From Desulfurococcales archaeon (GTDB lineage Archaea; Thermoproteota; Thermoprotei_A; Sulfolobales; NBVN01), in contig JAMOVB010000096.1 of the NCBI GenBank assembly GCA_027061705.1, positions 1 through 5,086 on the forward strand: a DNA stretch of 5,086 bases, given 5' to 3'. Shown here piece by piece: positions 1 through 5,086 of the stretch (within the stretch, counting starts at the first letter, position 1; every line of letters begins with the position of its first letter). Both the position numbers and the translations under genes were made by a program. Under the pieces are notes generated by a model, which was not told where the DNA came from, did no database searches, and was given only the letters and a program-made list of their open reading frames with translations.

Positions 1-1284
1 CGACACTATGTAGTTCATGTACGGCATGAAGTAGGAGAGGTGGAATGTTGAGTAAAGCGCTGTTAGGAGGAGCATAAGCACGAACAGGTATGTGACGTCC
101 TTCTTGAATATGATCCTGTACAGCATGTACACAATCATTATCAACGACGCGACTAGCGCCGCGCCCTCAGCCCTAATCATGCTTGAGGCTGACGGACTAA
201 CATACTCCTGCACAGTAGTCGATATTCCGTGAACCCTCAACCCAAGCGCCATCGCTGCCTTGCCCCTCACCGCTATAGTGCCTGTTGCTAGGGCGGCGGC
301 ACCGCCTACGAATATGAGTATTATCAGTAGGCCGTAAATCAGCCTGTGCCTTCTGAATAGAGGCATTGATATAACGACCTCCTTCCTTCTAGCCATCCGC
401 TGAATTCCGTACGCTATCATCAGCATGATGAGTGACGCGGGTATAACGGCACCCACGCTGGCATACATGTAGTGAGGCCCTCTGTAGAAGGGCGTTCCTA
501 TGATTGCTGCTGCCAACGGCGCGTACTCTATGAACAGTCTTAGAATGTCCTCACCGCTAATCCTCTTTATTAGCGGCATTAGGATCGCTTGAATAGCTAT
601 GGCACCTAAGAGCAGGTTGAAACCAGCCCATGAGAGCGCTGTCAGAGCTAGGAATATGCCGGCGAACGCTGCCGAGAAGAACTCACCACGCTTCCACGCC
701 CTCACGTGGAAGTATATGGCCGGGAATATGAAGGCAAGCCCTATAGCGTACTTCACCGTGAAGCCGGCTTGATGCCTGCTCACGAATATTAGGGCAGCCG
801 TTATTACGGCCAGCGCCGCCGCTATGTCTCCCCAGATCTCCCGGGCTGTGAAGTATATGCCGAGCAAAGCTATTATGTAGAAGAGTATGGGGAGGTAGAC
901 CATCCACACGTAGAGCGTTAGGTGCGGGTTGAAGGCATGCGCTATGTAGTAGGTAACTACGGAAAACATCGAAAGCAGGGGAGGCTCTGTCGTTGTGAAG
1001 TCCCTGCCCCACGGATACCAGAATATGTGGGTGACCGGGTTAGCCGGTGTTAATTGGCTGAAGTAACCGAGGCCGTGCTTGAGCAGGTGTTCAGCAATCC
1101 AGTACTCTGAGTATGGGTCGAGCTCCTGGAGCATGGGGCCGTAGCCCCACCTCTCCGCGTTGAATACTGGAAATAACCGTAGGTAGGAGCCGACCACTAG
1201 AGCCGCTATTAGAACCGCTACGGAGAATATGGTCGTCCACCGCGACCTAAGGAATGACTTAACGCTGGCGCTGCCGCCTACCAT
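1..1284 (-). CDS. aglB: AglB/STT3 oligosaccharyltransferase, C-terminus outside window
   Basis: Catalytic subunit of archaeal protein N-glycosylation, which moves a glycan from a dolichol-phosphate carrier to Asn in Asn-X-Ser/Thr sequons on the outer face of the membrane. The frame is open for 428 codons from ATG at 1284 to the left edge. It opens with a transmembrane helix (about residues 16-33). A first extracellular loop follows with the metal/substrate motif LDPYSEYW (D56) and the STT3-typical WYPWGRD (89-95). Several more hydrophobic helices follow. S169-R170 and AGFTVKY (173-179) sit where the second metal-binding motif is expected, but without Asp/Glu. TTVQEYVSP (356-364) matches the TIXE/SVSEN loop, with E360 as the catalytic-loop acid. 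The WWDYG sequon-binding motif and C-terminal domain would lie beyond the window. The start is 38 bp after the upstream permease stop, with no Shine-Dalgarno motif but a TATA-like box at about 1318-1329. Family assignment is strong. The glycan and targets are unknown. Confidence 0.9.
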   Translation of the reverse strand, partial: MVGGSASVKSFLRSRWTTIFSVAVLIAALVVGSYLRLFPVFNAERWGYGPMLQELDPYSEYWIAEHLLKHGLGYFSQLTPANPVTHIFWYPWGRDFTTTEPPLLSMFSVVTYYIAHAFNPHLTLYVWMVYLPILFYIIALLGIYFTAREIWGDIAAALAVITAALIFVSRHQAGFTVKYAIGLAFIFPAIYFHVRAWKRGEFFSAAFAGIFLALTALSWAGFNLLLGAIAIQAILMPLIKRISGEDILRLFIEYAPLAAAIIGTPFYRGPHYMYASVGAVIPASLIMLMIAYGIQRMARRKEVVISMPLFRRHRLIYGLLIILIFVGGAAALATGTIAVRGKAAMALGLRVHGISTTVQEYVSPSASSMIRAEGAALVASLIMIVYMLYRIIFKKDVTYLFVLMLLLTALYSTFHLSYFMPYMNYIVS

Positions 1285-1317
1285 TGAGCCCGAACCCAAA
1301 AGGGTAAGTAAGGGATG

Positions 1318-1329
1318 TTATTTTAAGTT
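1318..1329 (-). promoter_or_regulatory. Possible TATA box for the aglB gene
   Basis: Read on the minus strand, the stretch AACTTAAAATAA is the most AT-rich element upstream of the ATG at 1284. Its centre lies about 39 nt before the start, which would give a leader of roughly 13 nt if transcription begins about 26 nt downstream, as is usual in archaea. It overlaps the TAA stop codon of the permease gene (1323-1325). It suggests that the oligosaccharyltransferase can be transcribed independently of the ABC operon. This rests on sequence and spacing only. Confidence 0.45.
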
Positions 1330-2561
1330 TTTGAGTAGATAATCTTCTCTTCACTGAACAGCTTAACCGCTATAGCGAGTAGCACGGCTATCTCACCAAC
1401 CAGTATTAGGGAATGGAGTATCGTGTTCCAGACCTCGCCGAGTACGGCCTGCTTAATCATGCATACGGCATGACTATATGGAATCACGTACAGCAGGTAC
1501 CTGAGTGAGGGCGTCAGCGCCCCTATGTTGGCGTAGAGCGCTATGAAGAACACTATCGATGCGACCCCTATAATCGCCAGTGAGAACGCCTGCGCCACCC
1601 TATAGCTGCCTGACCTTATCACTATAGGGAGTATTAGGGCAAGGGACGCCAGTACCGAAAGGTATACTGCGCTAACGTGGGCGGCGAGCAGGGTCGGCGT
1701 CAGCAGCTTGAGGAGGTTAATGCCGTAAGTCATTGAAGGTATTGCGAAGAATAGGAGTAGCCCTATAGCGTCCGCCAACCCCGTGGCCAGCCCTATCAGG
1801 GATGCTGAGAGCGCCTTACCGATGACTATCGACCAGCGCGGGACAGGCGTCGCGAGTAGCGCTTCGAAGGTCTTCCTTTCCTTCTCGCCGACAACTGAGT
1901 CGGTTATGTAGGCGATTGAAGGCGTCGTTACGAATATGAGGCTGAATGCGAGAATCCTACCAAGCATTACTCTGAAGCTCTCGACAACGCTGACGGCGGC
2001 GCCTGAGGGCCCGACAAGCGTTGTCGTGTATATTATCGGGTCGAGCACAGAGCTAGGGCTCACCTTAACCCTAGCTAGCCTGCCGAGGTAGTCGACTTTA
2101 GCGACGGCCACCTCATGCGCGAAGGAGCCGAGCACGGATGCTACTGCTGACTCGCCAGCATTTGCCTTAGTGGATCCGACCGCCTTGATTATCCTTATAA
2201 GTGCGAGCCTAGTGAACGAGGATATATTGGCTCTGAAGCCCTTAGGTATTATGACCTTTATGTCGAACCTGCTTACGTTATGCGTGGTTACTATGAAGCC
2301 TTTGGATTTGAGGGCATTCTCGATCTCATTAACGAGCTGTTGAGTCGTGAAGACGTGGTCACCTATGACTATCTTCCCTGGATCCTCGTTAATCACTACG
2401 GCGACGCCCTGCTGAAGTGTTTGAACATATATAGATGTCAGCCCCATAAATGGCATCATGATTAGCGGCAGGATCGCTATCGCTGCTATCGTCTTGATAT
2501 CCCTAGCCATATCGCGGAGCTCCTTCCAAATTACGGGATATAGCCTACCCCTCCTCCTCAA
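1323..2561 (-). CDS. ABC-2 type transporter permease (NatB-like)
   Basis: Membrane half of an ABC-2 exporter, 412 residues. A basic N-terminus with an amphipathic WKELRDMARD segment (12-21) precedes a first membrane helix (about 23-45). A large extracytoplasmic domain follows (about 47-195), then about five more hydrophobic helices between 202 and 403. The cytoplasmic loop VVGEKERKTFEALLATPVPR (223-242) is the hallmark of NatB/ABC-2 permeases that contact the ATPase. The gene overlaps the ATPase gene by 4 bp (TTGA), so the pair is surely co-transcribed and translationally coupled. TTG at 2561 is the only start codon between the preceding in-frame stop (2580-2582) and the conserved N-terminus. 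A GGTGG-like motif lies about 8 nt upstream. The next in-frame ATG (2510) would remove the amphipathic helix. The outer domain carries two N-X-S sequons, N95 and N112. Substrate is unknown; family members include Na+ and drug exporters. Confidence 0.88.
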   Translation of the reverse strand: MRRRGRLYPVIWKELRDMARDIKTIAAIAILPLIMMPFMGLTSIYVQTLQQGVAVVINEDPGKIVIGDHVFTTQQLVNEIENALKSKGFIVTTHNVSRFDIKVIIPKGFRANISSFTRLALIRIIKAVGSTKANAGESAVASVLGSFAHEVAVAKVDYLGRLARVKVSPSSVLDPIIYTTTLVGPSGAAVSVVESFRVMLGRILAFSLIFVTTPSIAYITDSVVGEKERKTFEALLATPVPRWSIVIGKALSASLIGLATGLADAIGLLLFFAIPSMTYGINLLKLLTPTLLAAHVSAVYLSVLASLALILPIVIRSGSYRVAQAFSLAIIGVASIVFFIALYANIGALTPSLRYLLYVIPYSHAVCMIKQAVLGEVWNTILHSLILVGEIAVLLAIAVKLFSEEKIIYSKT

Positions 2562-3319
2562 GACACGCCACCCACTAGCTTAATGAACGCCTCCTCAAGG
2601 TTGGCGGCGCCGGCCCTCTCCTTAAGCTCGGCGGGCTCGCCCTCAGCGACGATCGAGCCCTTATTAATTAGGATGACCCTATCGCAGAGCTCCTCAACCT
2701 CAAGCATGTTGTGAGATGACATGAGTACCGTGGCTCCGGAGGACTTGGCGAAGTTCTTGATTATCTTCCTTATGGAGTACGCTGAAAAGACGTCCAGCCC
2801 TGAAGTCGGCTCGTCAAGCAGCACTAGCTCGGCGCCAACCATGAGCGCCCTAGCTAAGGCAACCCTCCTAGCCATCCCCTTACTGTACTCGGACGCCTTC
2901 CTATGTATGTCACGTTCAGAAAGCCCTGAGAGCTTAACGCCCAGCTCGGCCATCCTCCTAGCCTCCTCCAGCGTGTCGGAGTATATCATCGCGAAGTATA
3001 GTAGGTTCTCCCAACCGGTTAGCCTGTGGTAGAGGCCGGCATCTTCCGGGAGGTACGATATCCTACCTCTAACTAGGTTCCTCTCGTCAGGCAGTCTATG
3101 CCCTAAAACCTCAACGTACCCGGAGTCGTGCCTCACTAGGGTGGCGATTATGCGTAAAGTCGTAGTCTTCCCAGCACCATTGGGGCCGAGGATCCCGTAT
3201 ATTGCCCCCCTAGGAACCTCAAACGACACCCCCCTAAGCGCCCTAACCTTCTTTCCGAATACCTTAACAACGTCACGCAGCCTTACGGCGGCGCCGTCCC
3301 CAGCCAACACCTCGCCCAC
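2558..3319 (-). CDS. ABC-2 transporter ATP-binding protein (NatA/DrrA-like)
   Basis: Cytoplasmic ATPase that powers the permease encoded just downstream. All nucleotide-binding motifs are present in 253 residues: Walker A GPNGAGKTT (45-53), a Q-loop position occupied by Glu in YLPEDAGLY (89-97), signature YSKGMARR (145-152), Walker B LVLLDE (165-170), D-loop SGLD (173-176) and switch His in SSHN (H203). The Glu in the Q-loop and the Lys in the signature are usual in the NatA/DrrA branch, so the enzyme looks active. The start is GTG at 3319, the first start codon after an in-frame stop at 3353-3355. A TATA-like TTAATAA lies about 23 nt upstream, which favours a leaderless transcript. A second GTG three codons later is an alternative. 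It is the first gene of a two-gene operon with the permease. The substrate cannot be told from the ATPase. Confidence 0.93.
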   Translation of the reverse strand: MGEVLAGDGAAVRLRDVVKVFGKKVRALRGVSFEVPRGAIYGILGPNGAGKTTTLRIIATLVRHDSGYVEVLGHRLPDERNLVRGRISYLPEDAGLYHRLTGWENLLYFAMIYSDTLEEARRMAELGVKLSGLSERDIHRKASEYSKGMARRVALARALMVGAELVLLDEPTSGLDVFSAYSIRKIIKNFAKSSGATVLMSSHNMLEVEELCDRVILINKGSIVAEGEPAELKERAGAANLEEAFIKLVGGVS

Positions 3320-3338
3320 ACTATCATTGCTTGATAAG

Positions 3339-3346
3339 TTATTAAC
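3339..3346 (-). promoter_or_regulatory. Likely TATA box for the ABC transporter operon
   Basis: On the minus strand GTTAATAA is centred about 23 nt ahead of the GTG start at 3319. That is about the spacing expected when transcription begins at or next to the start codon in archaea. No Shine-Dalgarno motif lies between this box and the start. It is read here as the promoter of a leaderless message for the ATPase and permease genes. Confidence 0.5.
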
Positions 3347-3382
3347 TGAACATTACAGGCAATCAAGCCGGTGCCGGTAATA

Positions 3383-3399
3383 CCCGAGTAATACTTGAG
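3383..3399. promoter_or_regulatory. Imperfect palindrome in divergent spacer, possible operator
   Basis: The core AGTA-A-TACT (3387-3395) is an exact inverted repeat around one central base. Pairing extends outward with one G-T wobble and one mismatch to C3383 and G3399. It sits between the two divergent promoters, about 40 bp from each TATA-like box, a plausible place for a dimeric repressor or activator. Just beside it, at 3367-3378, GCCGGT occurs twice in tandem. CCGGT recurs at 3430-3434 and 3450-3454, flanking the plus-strand TATA box. No known regulator motif is recognised, and short repeats of this kind can arise by chance. Confidence 0.25.
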
Positions 3400-3434
3400 G
3401 TGAGGGTCATTCATCGTCTGGAGGGCGGGCCGGT

Positions 3435-3443
3435 CTTATTAAA
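3435..3443 (+). promoter_or_regulatory. Likely TATA box for the hypothetical gene and panE
   Basis: CTTATTAAA is centred about 22 nt before the ATG at 3461, with no Shine-Dalgarno motif between. This fits a leaderless archaeal transcript. Because panE overlaps the first gene and I see no TATA-like element near its start, this is probably the promoter for both genes. Confidence 0.5.
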
Positions 3444-3460
3444 CCCCAACCGGTAAAGCT

Positions 3461-4171
3461 ATGGGAGACGCTTTGGTATCGCTTATCGAGTCAGTACTCC
3501 AGGAAGTGCTGCTGAGGTATGGGGATAGGGCGTACTACGTTCTCAAGGCCGCTTGGGAGGTTAGCGAGGAGTATGCTGAGGATGGCCGGAAGTACCCCGG
3601 TGACTTCGACTTTGGCGGGGTTGTGAGGAAGCTCAGGTCTTGGGGCATAAGGTACAATCCGAATCAGCTCTTGAGGATTATGGAGAGGGAGTACGGTGTT
3701 ATAGAGACGACGTACAAGTCGGCCGCCCAACACTGGTACTCCTTCGCAGATCCTCAAGCAGTAGCTAGGGTTCTGAGGGATTACGGAGGTCTGCCGGAGG
3801 AGGATGAGGGTATTGCTGACCCGGAGGAGTACGTCCTTGAGATTCAGATTGAGGCAATAGGCATTGACGATGTGCTCAGGAGGATTAAAGCAATACATAG
3901 GAAGCACACCCTCTCCATAGCTGACAGGGAGTTTATACGGAAGTTCGTTATAGATGAGCTACCTATGATAGCTAAGGTTCTCAAGGAGGCGTTAAAATTT
4001 GAGGACAGGTTCTCAGACTTCATAAGGAAGGCATCCCTAACCCTCAGATTAACTAAGGAGGTCATAGCCCACAAGCTGAGGCAGGGCGGGGTTCGGGCAA
4101 CACACTTATCGGGAGAACCTAACGTAAGCATTGATGTGAGGAATGAGCGATCACGCCTCAGAAGAACGTAG
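3461..4171 (+). CDS. Hypothetical protein, possible winged-helix N-terminus, co-transcribed with panE
   Basis: I do not recognise this family. The 236-residue protein has no signal peptide or membrane segment and should be cytoplasmic. Residues 1-37 look helical (ESVLQEVLLRYGDRAYYVLK). Residues 50-107 resemble a winged helix: helix GGVVRKLRSWG (52-62), a likely recognition helix NPNQLLRIMEREYGV (66-80), then a wing-like strand pair ending in HWYSFADPQAVARVL (91-105). An acidic linker (113-123) leads to a charged, helical, possibly coiled-coil region (125-208). The last 28 residues look disordered and basic, and they overlap the start of panE. ATG at 3461 is the first start after an in-frame TAA at 3440-3442 and sits 22 nt from a TATA-like box. 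Codon use is like the neighbours, with many AGG arginines, so it is a real resident gene. A DNA-binding regulator or a helical scaffold protein are both possible. The winged-helix reading is by eye only. Confidence 0.8.
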   Translation: MGDALVSLIESVLQEVLLRYGDRAYYVLKAAWEVSEEYAEDGRKYPGDFDFGGVVRKLRSWGIRYNPNQLLRIMEREYGVIETTYKSAAQHWYSFADPQAVARVLRDYGGLPEEDEGIADPEEYVLEIQIEAIGIDDVLRRIKAIHRKHTLSIADREFIRKFVIDELPMIAKVLKEALKFEDRFSDFIRKASLTLRLTKEVIAHKLRQGGVRATHLSGEPNVSIDVRNERSRLRRT

Positions 4172-5086
4172 GGTTAACGTCGCGGTAGTGGGTCCGGGGG
4201 CTGTCGGCACGGTAATAGCGTATTCTTTGAATGCGGTAGGTATAAAGCCGTACCTAGTATTCAGAACAGCGGCTCAAGCAAAAGCCGCGGCAGAACACGG
4301 CGTTAAGGTAATCGTCAATAACTCGCTAGAGAGCGTTGACGCCACGCCCGTACCTCAGCATCGGCTGGGCGGTAAACTCATTGACGTTGCCTTCCTCACA
4401 GTTAAAGCCTACGACGTTACGGCAGCGGCTAGGTCCGTAAGGCCGTCGCTGAGGGATGGCGCTGTAGTTGTTATTTGCCAGAATGGGTTAGGGGTAGTTG
4501 AGCGTGTACTGAGGGTTCTTGGGAGAGGCTTTAGGTACGTGAGGGCGGTCCTCAACCTCGGCGCCTTCAGGAGGGGCGGCGGCGTGGTTAAGCTCGCCGG
4601 GATTGGTGAGAGCTACGTAGGTAGCGTAGGCGGTGACGAAGGTACTGCCGAGGAAGTGGCCAGCATGCTTAGAGAGCTTAACGTCAAGCCCGTTAAGAAC
4701 GTGTGGAGATACGTCTGGCTGAAGCTTGCTGTGAATGCAGGCATAAACCCCGTGACCGCCCTACTAGGGATTACTAATGGTGAGTTACTAAGGATCAGGA
4801 CAGCGTTAGCTGTCGCTACGGAGGCGGCGCTTGAGGTAGGCTCGCTAGCGAGGGTGAGGGGCATCGCCCTCCCTAAGGACCCGGTGTCGGAGGTTGTTAG
4901 GGTTGCTGAAGCGACTTCAGGTAATAGATCCTCGATGCTTCAGGACGTGCTCGCAGGTAGGAGAACTGAAGTGGACTACATCAACGGCGCTGCGTGTCTT
5001 GAGGGGCTCAAGGACGGTGTTGAGATGCGGGTTAACTGCGTACTCTGGGCGTTGGTGAAGTCACTGGAGGGCAGGCATAGGTTATT
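4143..5086 (+). CDS. panE: 2-dehydropantoate 2-reductase (ketopantoate reductase), C-terminal end outside window
   Basis: Reduces 2-dehydropantoate to pantoate with NAD(P)H, in the cytoplasm, on the route to coenzyme A. The 314 codons present cover nearly the whole family length of about 300 residues. The Rossmann motif GPGAVG (17-22) opens strand one, and R41 occupies the position linked to cofactor phosphate binding. Active-site residues are all present: K88 in VKAYD, N114 in QNGLG, the general acid K194 with N198 and N202 in KLAVNAGINP, then N261, S264 and D268 in NRSSMLQD, and E276 in RRTEVDYINGA. The start is ATG at 4143, directly preceded by an in-frame TGA at 4137-4139. It leaves a charged extension of about 10 residues before the first strand. 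The gene overlaps the upstream one by 29 bp in another frame, with only a weak GAGG next to the start, so translation is probably coupled. Archaeal pantoate goes on to pantoate kinase and phosphopantothenate synthetase, which are not in this window. Confidence 0.95.
   Translation, partial: MSDHASEERRVNVAVVGPGAVGTVIAYSLNAVGIKPYLVFRTAAQAKAAAEHGVKVIVNNSLESVDATPVPQHRLGGKLIDVAFLTVKAYDVTAAARSVRPSLRDGAVVVICQNGLGVVERVLRVLGRGFRYVRAVLNLGAFRRGGGVVKLAGIGESYVGSVGGDEGTAEEVASMLRELNVKPVKNVWRYVWLKLAVNAGINPVTALLGITNGELLRIRTALAVATEAALEVGSLARVRGIALPKDPVSEVVRVAEATSGNRSSMLQDVLAGRRTEVDYINGAACLEGLKDGVEMRVNCVLWALVKSLEGRHRL

Noticed and set aside
683..1012. Open frame on the minus strand inside aglB
   Set aside because: It lies in another frame of a clearly coding gene, and its His/Arg/Pro-rich translation resembles no protein.
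1294..1305. Small inverted repeat ACCC-AAAA-GGGT ahead of aglB, considered as a terminator or attenuator
   Set aside because: The stem has only four base pairs and is not followed by a clear T-run on the minus strand; chance is likely.
2876..2896. Non-canonical ABC signature motif YSKGMARR in place of LSGGQ, and Glu in the Q-loop, as a possible sign of an inactive ATPase
   Set aside because: Both changes are usual in the NatA/DrrA branch that pairs with ABC-2 permeases, and all other catalytic motifs are intact.
2721..3380. Plus-strand open frames opposite the ATPase gene
   Set aside because: They are antisense shadows of a gene with full ABC motifs and have no start signals or recognisable domains.
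3400..3456. Short GTG-started open frame of about 18 codons in the divergent spacer, with a GAGG motif overlapping its start
   Set aside because: It spans the TATA-like box of the downstream gene, shows no protein-like character, and the GAGG is not at a usable distance.
3491..4131. Minus-strand open frames opposite the hypothetical gene
   Set aside because: The plus-strand frame has a TATA-placed ATG and AGG/ATA codon use like its neighbours, while the minus-strand translations look random.
4613..4864. Minus-strand open frame opposite panE
   Set aside because: The plus strand encodes an intact ketopantoate reductase across this stretch with all catalytic residues.
1..5086. Possible mobile element, defence system, CRISPR array or RNA gene
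   Set aside because: I saw no transposase or nuclease motifs, spaced direct repeats, tRNA-like cloverleaf or target-site duplications. Genes fill nearly all of the window and look native.

Overview
The window reads as chromosomal DNA of an archaeon, most likely a thermophilic Thermoproteota (crenarchaeal) lineage. The clues are an STT3/AglB-type oligosaccharyltransferase, heavy use of AGG for arginine and ATA for isoleucine, genes packed with short or negative spacing, and start codons about 22-23 nt from AT-rich TATA-like boxes with no Shine-Dalgarno motif, as expected for leaderless archaeal transcripts. I cannot name the genus.

The layout is two divergent blocks around a 141-bp intergenic region (3320-3460). 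To the left, on the minus strand, lie an ABC ATPase (2558-3319), its ABC-2/NatB-type permease (1323-2561, overlapping the ATPase by 4 bp from a TTG start), and after a 38-bp gap the N-terminal 428 codons of an AglB/STT3 oligosaccharyltransferase that runs off the left edge (1-1284). The first two genes form one exporter operon. The third seems to have its own TATA box, which overlaps the permease stop codon. To the right, on the plus strand, lie an unrecognised 236-residue protein with a possible winged-helix N-terminus and a helical C-terminus (3461-4171), then a nearly complete 2-dehydropantoate 2-reductase (4143 to the right edge), which overlaps the first gene by 29 bp.

Functionally, the left block covers membrane export by an unknown-substrate ABC-2 transporter and protein N-glycosylation on the outer face of the membrane. 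The right block holds the reductive step to pantoate for coenzyme A synthesis, coupled to a protein of unknown role. All bases outside the five genes fall in the 38-bp gap or the 141-bp divergent spacer. I found no tRNA, rRNA, CRISPR array, insertion sequence or other mobile element. Most of the window is ordinary archaeal core content. The points worth a second look are the unknown gene coupled to panE, the non-acidic second metal motif in AglB, and the repeats in the divergent spacer.
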